From Pseudonocardia sp. (lineage in GTDB: Bacteria > Actinomycetota > Actinomycetes > Mycobacteriales > Pseudonocardiaceae): a stretch of DNA of 37,237 nt. The notes beneath the pieces were generated by a model. The model saw nothing but the letters and a program-made list of their open reading frames with translations. It had not been told where the DNA came from and ran no database searches. Of this stretch, positions 8,784-15,820 are shown in pieces. The position numbers and the translations under genes were made by a program. The stretch spans positions 1-37,237 of the forward strand of contig JAEUJO010000162.1 in the NCBI GenBank assembly GCA_016794615.1. Reading direction: 5' to 3'. Position 1 is the stretch's first letter, and each line of letters opens with the position of its first letter.

Positions 8784-9611
8784 TCAGTGCAGGCCCGCGA
8801 CCGTCGCCTCCGCCCGAGCGGCGATCAGGCCGTAGTGACCGTCGTAGCGGTGATAGAGCACGCAGCCCCGCCCGTGGTCGCCGTCGAGGTAGAACAGGAA
8901 CGGCATGCCGGTGAGCCGCAGCCGGTCCGCCGCCTCGGTCGTGTCGAGGAGTGGCGGGGACACGGTGCTCACGCTCACCCGGACGTCCCCGGGCACCACC
9001 TCGCCGGCCCGGCCGTCGATCTGGGCGAGCCGGATCCCCGTGGGGCCGGCTCGGTAGACGAGGCTGTCGACGCCCCGGCCGACCTCGACGAACAGGTGGA
9101 AGTCGTGGTCGAGGTCGCCCATCTCGACGATCGCCTCGTCCACCGAGCACGACGCCGGGCTGACCGTCTTGTGCTGCACGATGCGGCGCTCGTCCGGCGG
9201 ACGAGCGTAGTAGCTGCGGCGCCTCGTCGGGTGGGAGTCGTGGTGCCGCTCGTGCGGCTCGTCCTCGAACCTCCGGGCGTGTCGCACCTCCCGGCTCCCG
9301 GTGACCCGCTCGAGGCGGTGGGCCAGCCGGTCGACGAGGAGATCCACGGCCTCGCGGGGAGTGGTGGCCTCGACCTGCACGCGCACCGGCCGGCCGTTGA
9401 GGTCGACGTTGACCTGCGCGACGACCGGCCGCTCCCGGGCCGGATCGCCGTGGCGGGTCACCCGGACGCGGGAGTGCAACACGGGTCGGCCGGTGTGGGC
9501 CAGCACGCCCGCGACCTTCCTGCGCGTGTAGTCCACGAGGTCGTCCTGCACACCGCCCCGCAGCTCGACGACCGTGTCGGGCCGGGCGGGTCGCTGCTGT
9601 GTCTTGCTCAT
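8784..9611 (-). CDS. Long ribosome hibernation promoting factor (Rv0079-like)
   Basis: Protein of about 275 residues expected to bind 30S subunits and stall or dimerise ribosomes in dormancy. The N-terminal S30AE-like domain (about residues 10-105) includes VVAQVNVDLNGRPVRVQVEA. Two copies of the S30AE C-terminal domain follow: one near 140-195 (VQHKTVSPASCSVDEAIVEM, HDFHLFVE) and one near 210-270 (LRLTGMPFLFYLDGD, VLYHRYDGHYGLI). This duplicated tail and the length recall the mycobacterial DosR-regulated protein Rv0079. The ATG at 9611 has GAGGAG 12 bases upstream. It is divergent from the zinc alcohol dehydrogenase gene and upstream of the DosT-like kinase gene. Confidence 0.88.
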   Translation of the reverse strand: MSKTQQRPARPDTVVELRGGVQDDLVDYTRRKVAGVLAHTGRPVLHSRVRVTRHGDPARERPVVAQVNVDLNGRPVRVQVEATTPREAVDLLVDRLAHRLERVTGSREVRHARRFEDEPHERHHDSHPTRRRSYYARPPDERRIVQHKTVSPASCSVDEAIVEMGDLDHDFHLFVEVGRGVDSLVYRAGPTGIRLAQIDGRAGEVVPGDVRVSVSTVSPPLLDTTEAADRLRLTGMPFLFYLDGDHGRGCVLYHRYDGHYGLIAARAEATVAGLH

Positions 9612-9758
9612 GCGGCCACGCTGCTCCTCAAGATCAGGTAACGACAGAGGCCGACCGGACTCCCGGCCGGGGGCTGAGGGCCCGAACCGTCGATCGTCCG
9701 TCTGCGGCAGGCCGATTCGGCCTTGTCCGCGAGGGCGGGCCGGCGCATCGTCGACGGC

Positions 9759-10757
9759 ATGCGTGCGTGGGTCGTCGACCATCCGGGGCCGATCGCCGGC
9801 GGGCCCCTGCGGGCTGTGGAGCGGCCGGAGCCGCAGCCGGGCCCGGGGGAGGTGCGGGTGCGCGTGGCGGCCTGCGGTGTGTGCCGCACGGACCTGCACC
9901 TGGCGGAGGGCGACCTGCCGCCACGGCGTCCGGCGACCGTGCCCGGTCATGAGGTCGTCGGCACGGTCGACGTCCTCGGCCCGGGCGCGACCCGGTTCGC
10001 GCTCGGCGACCGGATCGGCATCGCGTGGCTGCGCGGTACCTGTGGTCGCTGCCGGTGGTGCCGCAGCGGCCGGGAGAACCTGTGCCCGGAGGCCCGGTTC
10101 ACCGGCTGGGACGCCGACGGCGGCTACGCGGAGTACGCGGTGGTCCCCGAGGCGTTCGCCTACCGGCTGCCCGCGGCGCTCGGCGACGGCGAGGCCGCCC
10201 CGTTGCTGTGCGCAGGCATCGTGGGATACCGCGCGCTGAAGCGGGCCGAGCTGCCCCCGGGCGGCCGACTCGGTATCTACGGGTTCGGCGCGTCCGCGCA
10301 CGTCGTGGCACAGGTCGCGCTCGCCCAAGGGGCCACGGTGCATGTGCTGACCCGCTCGGGGAAGGCCCGCGAGCTCGCGCTGCAGCTGGGCGCGGCGTCG
10401 GCCGGGCCCGCGGACGCTGCGCCGCCCGAGCCGCTCGACGCCGCGATCCTGTTCGCACCGGCCGGGGAGCTGGTCCCGGTCGCGCTGCGGGCGCTCGACC
10501 AGGGCGGCACGCTCGCCGTCGCCGGCATCCACCTCACCGACGTCCCCGGCCTCGGGTACGCCGACGAGCTGTTCCGGGAGAAGCAACTGCGCAGCGTCAC
10601 CGCCAACACGCGGGCAGACGGCGAGGAGTTCCTCCGCCTCGCCGCCGCGCTCGCCGTCCGGCCGACGATCGACCGCCGGCCGCTCGGCGCGGCGGACGTC
10701 GCCCTCGCAGACCTGGCCGCTGACCAGATCACCGGCGCCGCGGTGCTGATGGCCTGA
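9759..10757 (+). CDS. Zinc-dependent alcohol dehydrogenase (MDR family)
   Basis: Medium-chain NAD(P)-dependent alcohol dehydrogenase of 332 residues. Catalytic zinc motifs: [13 protein letters not shown] (Cys about 38) and GHEVVG (His about 61). The structural zinc lobe is [15 protein letters not shown] (about 91-105), and [12 protein letters not shown] follows it. The Rossmann fold carries [20 protein letters not shown]. The frame is open from 9723, but similarity begins at ATG 9759 (MRAWVV). It reads away from the hibernation factor gene. The association with a DosT-like kinase and Rv0079-like and Rv1733c-like genes suggests a fermentative or redox-balancing role under low oxygen; the substrate cannot be told from sequence. 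Confidence 0.93.
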   Translation: MRAWVVDHPGPIAGGPLRAVERPEPQPGPGEVRVRVAACGVCRTDLHLAEGDLPPRRPATVPGHEVVGTVDVLGPGATRFALGDRIGIAWLRGTCGRCRWCRSGRENLCPEARFTGWDADGGYAEYAVVPEAFAYRLPAALGDGEAAPLLCAGIVGYRALKRAELPPGGRLGIYGFGASAHVVAQVALAQGATVHVLTRSGKARELALQLGAASAGPADAAPPEPLDAAILFAPAGELVPVALRALDQGGTLAVAGIHLTDVPGLGYADELFREKQLRSVTANTRADGEEFLRLAAALAVRPTIDRRPLGAADVALADLAADQITGAAVLMA

Positions 10758-10920
10758 CCCGCGGCGGCCGTCGGGCCGTGGTCCGCAGCGGAGGTATGAC
10801 GACGGACAGGACTTTCGCCGTGGTCATCGTGCCGAGCGGCCGCTATCCGCGACGGTGGCGCGGCGCCATCCTGGAGTCACTGATCACGCCGTGCAGGCGA
10901 CGCAGGGACGAGGTGCCGAG

Positions 10921-11178
10921 ATGATGTGGCAGTACGGCCGCGGGATGGGCGGTTGGGGCTTCGCGCTGATGACCGTCGGCAACCTGCTCGTGTGGGCGCT
11001 GATCGTCGTCGGGGTGGTCGCCCTGCTCCGCTACCTCGGCCGTCGCGGATCGGCGGCGCCACGGCCGAGGGCCGAGAACCTGCTCGCCGAGCGGTTCGCG
11101 CGCGGGGACATCACCGAGCAGGAGTACCGCGACCGGCTCGACGTGCTCCGGCGGTTTCCGGCCCACTCGGACGGCTGA
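10921..11178 (+). CDS. Small membrane protein with SHOCT domain
   Basis: 85 residues: a Gly/Trp/Tyr-rich N terminus (MMWQYGRGMGGWG), one membrane helix (about residues 14-37, TVGNLLVWALIVVGVVALL), a basic linker and a C-terminal SHOCT domain (AENLLAERFARGDITEQEYR). SHOCT proteins are common small actinobacterial membrane-associated or oligomerising proteins without a defined reaction. The ATG at 10921 follows a GAGG-containing leader. It sits between the alcohol dehydrogenase and the Rv1733c-like gene, in the stretch that resembles a dormancy regulon. Confidence 0.82.
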   Translation: MMWQYGRGMGGWGFALMTVGNLLVWALIVVGVVALLRYLGRRGSAAPRPRAENLLAERFARGDITEQEYRDRLDVLRRFPAHSDG

Positions 11179-11233
11179 TCATCACCGGGAGGCTGCTCCC
11201 GACGAAGACGGACATGGGAAGGACCGGTGCGGA

Positions 11234-11668
11234 GTGGCCGCATACGTGTCCACAGATCGTTGTGCCGAGACTCGTTGTGCCGAGACTCGTTGTGCCGAGA
11301 CGGCTCCACCCGCTCGGGCGGACCTCGGTCGGTCACTGCCTGCCGGCCCGTCGACACTCCGGCGCGTCACGGTCGTGGTGGGCCTCGTCCTCCTGCCGCT
11401 GGGCGCGACCATCCTCTGGAGCGCCCCCCTGCTCCATGCGAACGGCTGGCCAGGAGCGGCGCTCGTGGTGGGCGGAGCGGCGGTGCTGGCGACCGGCATC
11501 GGCCTGGTAGCGCCACCCGCGCATGCCCAACACCTCAGGTCGGGCCGGCAGGGACGGCGGTCGGCCCGCGCGGCAGATCGATCCGTCCCGCTGGATCGGA
11601 GGGAGAGGTCATGGTCGACCGGCGGAAGCAGGGGTGGGGCGAGCTCACCCCGGAGCGACGGCGGGTGA
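11234..11668 (+). CDS. Possible two-helix membrane protein with a repeated N terminus
   Basis: Open frame of 144 residues with two convincing hydrophobic helices, VTVVVGLVLLPLGATILWS and WPGAALVVGGAAVLATGIGL (about residues 45-95). A basic, low-complexity tail overlaps the next frame. The N terminus encodes CAETR three times, from three perfect 15-bp repeats at 11257-11301. The GTG start at 11234 is poorly supported and translation could begin after the repeats. No family recognised. The helices argue for a real protein; the tail suggests the 3' end may be degraded. Confidence 0.4.
   Translation: MAAYVSTDRCAETRCAETRCAETAPPARADLGRSLPAGPSTLRRVTVVVGLVLLPLGATILWSAPLLHANGWPGAALVVGGAAVLATGIGLVAPPAHAQHLRSGRQGRRSARAADRSVPLDRRERSWSTGGSRGGASSPRSDGG
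11257..11301 (+). repeat. Three perfect 15-bp direct repeats
   Basis: TCGTTGTGCCGAGAC is repeated three times without mismatch (11257-11271, 11272-11286, 11287-11301). As the length is a multiple of three, copy-number change would keep any reading frame. Confidence 0.9.
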
Positions 11669-11766
11669 TCCTCGCCGGCGTGGCCGTCCGGCTCGTCCTG
11701 CAGGCGGCGCCGCCGTGGGTATCCCTGTCGGACAGGTCCGAGGTGAGTGGAGGCGAGTGGAGGTGA
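11611..11766 (+). pseudogene. Remnant of a short PLDc_N-like membrane protein gene
   Basis: Starts with a strong GGAGGGAGAGG ribosome binding site and ATG 11611. The first 33 residues (MVDRRKQGWGELTPERRRVI, then LAGVAVRLVLQAA) look like the small actinobacterial proteins of about 65 residues with a phospholipase D N-terminal-like membrane domain. The frame then reads into unrelated residues and stops at 11766. In the next forward frame (about 11714-11762) the sequence reads VGQVRGEWR, resembling the family's ADQVRGPKW. A frameshift with loss of the second helix therefore explains it best. The comparison is from memory of the family. Confidence 0.5.
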
Positions 11767-11780
11767 GTGGAGGTGAGTGT
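11741..11780 (+). repeat. Four 10-bp direct repeats spanning a translation start
   Basis: AGGTGAGTGG is present in four consecutive copies with one difference in copy 2 and one in copy 4. Each copy carries a purine-rich ribosome-binding-like word and a GTG, so the repeat supplies both the ribosome binding site and the possible GTG starts of the downstream Rv1733c-like gene. Confidence 0.85.
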
Positions 11781-12351
11781 GGTGCAGCCGTCCCAGCAAC
11801 CTGATCCGTCGCGGGCGGGCCCGCTCCCGCGCCGGTCCACCGATCGTGTCGAGGACGCCGCGGCGTGGCTGCTGACCGCAGCCGCGTTGTTCCTGATGCT
11901 GGGAGCCGTGTTCGTCGGGGTGGGTCTCCACGCCGACACGGTCGATCGGGGCCGCTCGGCCGCACAGGATCGGACGCCGGTGGCCGCGGTGCTCGTGGAC
12001 GCCCCCGTGCCGTTCGTGCCTGCGGGCTGGGTGACGACGCGGTCGGCGCGCTACGTCGATGCGGTGGGTGGTGAGCAGGACATCTCCGTGCAGGTGGCGG
12101 GGTGGCCTCCCGCCGGCGTGACCGTGCAGGCGTGGCTGGACCGCGACGGCCGGGTGGTCGACGCGCCGTCGACCCCCGCCGACGCGGTCGTGGTGGGCAC
12201 CTCGGCCGGTGTCGGGACCGCGATCGTCGGGCTCGTCGTCCTCGGGGTGGCCTGGCTGGGTCTGCGACGGTGGCTCGACCACCGCAACGCCGTCGGCTGG
12301 GCTCGTGAGTGGTACCGCGTCGAACTCGAGTGGAGCGGTCGGAACCGCTGA
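11779..12351 (+). CDS. Rv1733c-like membrane protein
   Basis: About 190 residues. The layout matches mycobacterial Rv1733c as I remember it: a cytosolic N terminus ending TDRVEDAAAW, a membrane helix (about residues 30-52), an extracytoplasmic domain with VPAGWVTTRSARYVDAVGGE and WLDRDGRVVDAPSTPADAV, a second helix (about 140-162) and a cytosolic tail. Rv1733c belongs to the DosR regulon and is a known latency antigen; its biochemical role is not known. Starts at 11767, 11773, 11779 and 11782 are possible; GTG 11779 is five bases after GGAGG. It follows the SHOCT gene and the decayed membrane genes. Confidence 0.8.
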   Translation: MVQPSQQPDPSRAGPLPRRSTDRVEDAAAWLLTAAALFLMLGAVFVGVGLHADTVDRGRSAAQDRTPVAAVLVDAPVPFVPAGWVTTRSARYVDAVGGEQDISVQVAGWPPAGVTVQAWLDRDGRVVDAPSTPADAVVVGTSAGVGTAIVGLVVLGVAWLGLRRWLDHRNAVGWAREWYRVELEWSGRNR

Positions 12352-12385
12352 CAGCGGGCTGTGCACCGTGCTCGATGCGCTGATC

Positions 12386-12437
12386 GGTGTCGCCCGCCCG
12401 GCGCGCTGAGTGGTGTCGCCCGCCCGGCGCGCTGAGC
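12386..12437 (+). repeat. Tandem duplication of 26 bp
   Basis: Two adjacent copies of a 26-base unit (12386-12411 and 12412-12437) differ only at the last base. Partial matches flank both sides. It lies between the Rv1733c-like gene and the FAD oxidoreductase gene and encodes nothing recognisable. Confidence 0.85.
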
Positions 12438-12527
12438 GGTGCCACCCCCTCGCGTGCGTCGTCCGGCCGCGTCCCCGGTGCGACACTGGGGTGGCGGCCG
12501 GCCGATCCGTCGCCGCCGGAGGTGCGC

Positions 12528-13940
12528 ATGCGAATCGCCGTGATCGGCGGCAGTGCGGGCGGGCTGTCCGCGGCGCTCCTGCTCGCCCGGGCCGGGCACG
12601 CGGTCACCGTGCTGGAGGCCGACCATCTCGAACCGGCCGTCGATGTCGAGGCCGCCGCCGCGGCGGGCTTGCGCGCCGCCGCGCCGCAGATCGTCCAGCC
12701 GCACGTCCTGCTGACCACCTTCCAGGAGATCCTGCGCGAGCGGCTGCCCGACGTGGACGCCCGGCTGCGGAGTGCGGGAGCCGTCGAGGCGACGCTGCAG
12801 AGCCAGATGCCCCCGACGCTGGCCGACCGTTCCCCCGCCCCCGGCGACGAGCGGCTGCTGCTGCTCATGACCCGCCGCCAGACCGTCGACTGGGTGCTCG
12901 GCCGCGCCGCGACCGGGGAGCCGGGGGTGGACCTGCGGTACGGCGTGCGGGCCGAGGGCCTGCTGGCCGACCCGGGTGATCCGCCGCGGGCCCGCGGGGT
13001 GCGCACGGACCACGGTGACGTCGCCGCGGACGTGGTCGTCGACGCGAGCGGCCGTCGCTCGCCGCTCGACCGCTGGCTCGCCGCTGTCGGAGGCCGGCCC
13101 ACGGCCGTCTCGACCGCCGAATGCGGGCTCGCCTACTTCGGCCGGCAGTACCGGCTGCGCGGAGGTGCCCGGCTGCCCGCGCCGGCCGCGACCCGGGTGG
13201 TCGCCGGGCTCGACGAGCTCACGGTCGGCATCTGGGGCGGGGACAACGCGACCATGCAGCTGGTCGTCGCGCCGCTCGCCGCAGACCGGCGCTTCGCCCC
13301 CGCCCGGCGGGACGCCGTGTTCACGGCCGTGTTGCGGACGATCCCGCTCTACGCCTCCTGGCTCGACGTCATGGACCCGATCACCGACGTCGCGGTCATG
13401 GGCGGGCTGCACAACACGCTGCGTCGCCTGGTCGTCGACGGCCGACCGGTCGTCCTGGGCCTGCACACCGTCGGCGATGCGGTCTGCACCACCAACCCGA
13501 CGTTCGGTCGCGGGCTGAGCATGACCCTGCACGGCGCGGCGGACCTCGTCGACGTGCTCGCCGCGCACCCCGACGACCCCGGCGCCCAGGCCCTGGCGAT
13601 GGACCGGGCCGTGGGCGAGCACGTCGCCCCCTGGTTCGCCGACCAGGCGGTGTCCGACGCGGCCCGGCTCGCGATGCTGCGGCACACCGTGCTCGGGGCG
13701 CCGCCCCCGCCGGCTCCGGACCCGGCGCGCGTGACCTTCGGGCAGATCCGCCAGGTCGGCCAGGTCGACCCCGCCGCGTTCCGGGCGGTGTGGCGGCTGA
13801 TGGGCATGATCGGCCGGCCTTCGGACGCCTACGACGACCCCGACCTGGTCGCCCGGGTCCGTGCGGCACTGGCCGCAGGCGTTCCTCCGGCGCTCCGGCA
13901 GCCGACACGCGCGCAGCTGGAGGCCGCGCTCGCGGCCTGA
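12528..13940 (+). CDS. FAD-dependent oxidoreductase / monooxygenase-like protein
   Basis: Flavoprotein of 470 residues. The N-terminal Rossmann motif MRIAVIGGSAGGLSAALLLA with ADHLEP binds the ADP part of FAD. RRQTVDWVLGRAA and VVVDASGRRSPLDRWLA (about 160-185) are typical of the geranylgeranyl-reductase / PHBH-like group. The second FAD motif is around VVLGLHTVGDAVCTTNPTFGRGLS (about 310-333, quoted in part), where GD contacts the ribitol. ATG 12528 has GGAGG six bases upstream; the frame is open earlier. It stands alone between the dormancy-like group and the carboxylase genes. The substrate is unknown, and hydroxylase, halogenase-like or reductase activity are all possible. Confidence 0.82.
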   Translation: MRIAVIGGSAGGLSAALLLARAGHAVTVLEADHLEPAVDVEAAAAAGLRAAAPQIVQPHVLLTTFQEILRERLPDVDARLRSAGAVEATLQSQMPPTLADRSPAPGDERLLLLMTRRQTVDWVLGRAATGEPGVDLRYGVRAEGLLADPGDPPRARGVRTDHGDVAADVVVDASGRRSPLDRWLAAVGGRPTAVSTAECGLAYFGRQYRLRGGARLPAPAATRVVAGLDELTVGIWGGDNATMQLVVAPLAADRRFAPARRDAVFTAVLRTIPLYASWLDVMDPITDVAVMGGLHNTLRRLVVDGRPVVLGLHTVGDAVCTTNPTFGRGLSMTLHGAADLVDVLAAHPDDPGAQALAMDRAVGEHVAPWFADQAVSDAARLAMLRHTVLGAPPPPAPDPARVTFGQIRQVGQVDPAAFRAVWRLMGMIGRPSDAYDDPDLVARVRAALAAGVPPALRQPTRAQLEAALAA

Positions 13941-14207
13941 CCGCCCCGCGGGCGCCCGGAACGGGGTGGTTCGCCGGACCGGCAGCCGGTTGCGGTCGGC
14001 GACGTGGCTGCCGCTGCCGCGCGGTCAGCCCGGCCGGGTCGGCCCGGGGAACCGGTCGGAGCGCCCCGGGCCGGCAGCAGCTCGCCGGTCGCGTCGGCGT
14101 CCCACCGGTGCGAGGGCCTCAGGGCGGCCGAGCAGCGGCCCTAGACTTCGGGCTGCCGTGTCGGCGCGGACGTCGGGCAGGCCGGCCGAGCTCCGGAGAG
14201 GACGATC

Positions 14208-15815
14208 GTGGCCGACACCGCGACCAGCGACGCGCCGCAGCTGCGCAGCGCCGCCGACCCGCACGACGCCGGGTTCGTGCGCAACGCCGACGCGCACCGG
14301 GCGCTGGTCGCGGAGCTGAACGCGCAGCTGGCCACGGCCCGGCTCGGCGGGCCGCAGCGGGCCCGGGCGCGGCACGTCGAGCGGGGGAAGCTGCTGCCGC
14401 GGGAGCGGGTCGACGCGCTGGTCGACCCGGCGTCGCCGTTCCTCGAGCTGTCCCCGCTCGCGGCGCACGGGCTCTACGGGGGCGAGGCGCCGGCCGCGGG
14501 GATCATCACCGGGATCGGCCGGGTCGCCCGGCGCGAGTGCGTGATCGTCGCCAACGACGCGACGGTGAAGGGCGGCACCTACTACCCCCTGACGGTGAAG
14601 AAGCACCTGCGGGCGCAGGAGGTGGCGGCGGCGAACCGGCTGCCGTGCATCTACCTGGTCGACTCCGGTGGCGCGTACCTGCCGATGCAGGACGAGGTGT
14701 TCCCGGACCGCGAGCACTTCGGGCGGATCTTCTACAACCAGGCGCAGATGTCGGCGGCCGGCATCCCGCAGATCGCAGCGGTGCTGGGGTCGTGCACGGC
14801 GGGTGGGGCGTACGTCCCGGCGATGAGCGACGAGGCGGTGATCGTCCGCAACCAGGGGACGATCTTCCTCGGCGGGCCGCCGCTGGTGAAGGCGGCCACG
14901 GGTGAGGTCGTGACCGCCGAGGAGCTGGGCGGGGGAGACCTGCACGCGCGCGTCTCCGGGGTCACCGACCACCTGGCCGACGACGACGCGCACGCGTTGC
15001 GCATCGTCCGGTCGATCGTCGGGACCCTCGGGCCGCGGGCGGCCCGGCCGTGGGACGTCGTTGCGACCGTCGAGCCGGTGGTGGACCCGGCCGAGCTGTA
15101 CGGGGTGGTGCCCACCGACCCCCGGATCCCCTACGACGTGCGCGAGGTGATCGCCCGGATCGTCGACGGGTCGCGGTTCCACGAGTTCAAGCCCCTGTAC
15201 GGGCCGACGCTGGTCACCGGCTTCGCCCGCCTCCACGGCCATCCCGTGGGCATCGTGGCGAACAACGGGATCCTGTTCTCCGAGTCGGCGCTGAAGGGCG
15301 CGCACTTCGTCGAGCTGTGCGACCAGCGGGCCGTGCCGCTGGTGTTCCTGCAGAACATCACCGGGTTCATGGTCGGTCGGGAGTACGAGGCGGGCGGGAT
15401 CGCCAAGCACGGCGCGAAGATGGTGACGGCGGTGGCGACGACCAGGGTGCCGAAGCTGACGGTCGTGATCGGCGGGTCGTTCGGGGCGGGGAACTACTCG
15501 ATGTGCGGGCGGGCGTACTCGCCGCGGCTGCTGTTCCTCTGGCCGAACGCGCGGATCTCGGTGATGGGCGGGGAGCAGGCGGCGACGGTGTTGTCGGTGG
15601 TGCGCAGCCCGGACGACCCCGAGCCGGAGGAGGAGTTCCGGGAACGGATCCGGGCGCAGTACGAGACCCAGGGCCATCCCTGGTACTCGACGGCGCGGCT
15701 GTGGGACGACGGGGTGATCGACCCCGCCGACACCCGCACCGTGCTGGGGCTCGCGCTCTCCGCCGCCGCCGACGCGCCGCTGGGGGCCCCCGCCTTCGGC
15801 GTCTTCCGGATGTGA
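14208..15815 (+). CDS. Acyl-CoA carboxylase beta subunit (methylcrotonyl-CoA type)
   Basis: Carboxyltransferase of 535 residues that moves CO2 from carboxybiotin to an acyl-CoA. It has both crotonase-fold halves: the acyl-CoA-binding half with [20 protein letters not shown] and [20 protein letters not shown], and the carboxybiotin half with [20 protein letters not shown] and [40 protein letters not shown] is typical of the methylcrotonyl-CoA carboxylase beta group rather than propionyl-CoA enzymes. The start is GTG 14208 after GAGAGG. The stop overlaps or nearly touches the alpha subunit start, so the two are translationally coupled. Leucine catabolism is the likely pathway, with HMG-CoA lyase 4 kb away. 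Confidence 0.93.
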   Translation: MADTATSDAPQLRSAADPHDAGFVRNADAHRALVAELNAQLATARLGGPQRARARHVERGKLLPRERVDALVDPASPFLELSPLAAHGLYGGEAPAAGIITGIGRVARRECVIVANDATVKGGTYYPLTVKKHLRAQEVAAANRLPCIYLVDSGGAYLPMQDEVFPDREHFGRIFYNQAQMSAAGIPQIAAVLGSCTAGGAYVPAMSDEAVIVRNQGTIFLGGPPLVKAATGEVVTAEELGGGDLHARVSGVTDHLADDDAHALRIVRSIVGTLGPRAARPWDVVATVEPVVDPAELYGVVPTDPRIPYDVREVIARIVDGSRFHEFKPLYGPTLVTGFARLHGHPVGIVANNGILFSESALKGAHFVELCDQRAVPLVFLQNITGFMVGREYEAGGIAKHGAKMVTAVATTRVPKLTVVIGGSFGAGNYSMCGRAYSPRLLFLWPNARISVMGGEQAATVLSVVRSPDDPEPEEEFRERIRAQYETQGHPWYSTARLWDDGVIDPADTRTVLGLALSAAADAPLGAPAFGVFRM

Positions 15816-15820
15816 CCGGG

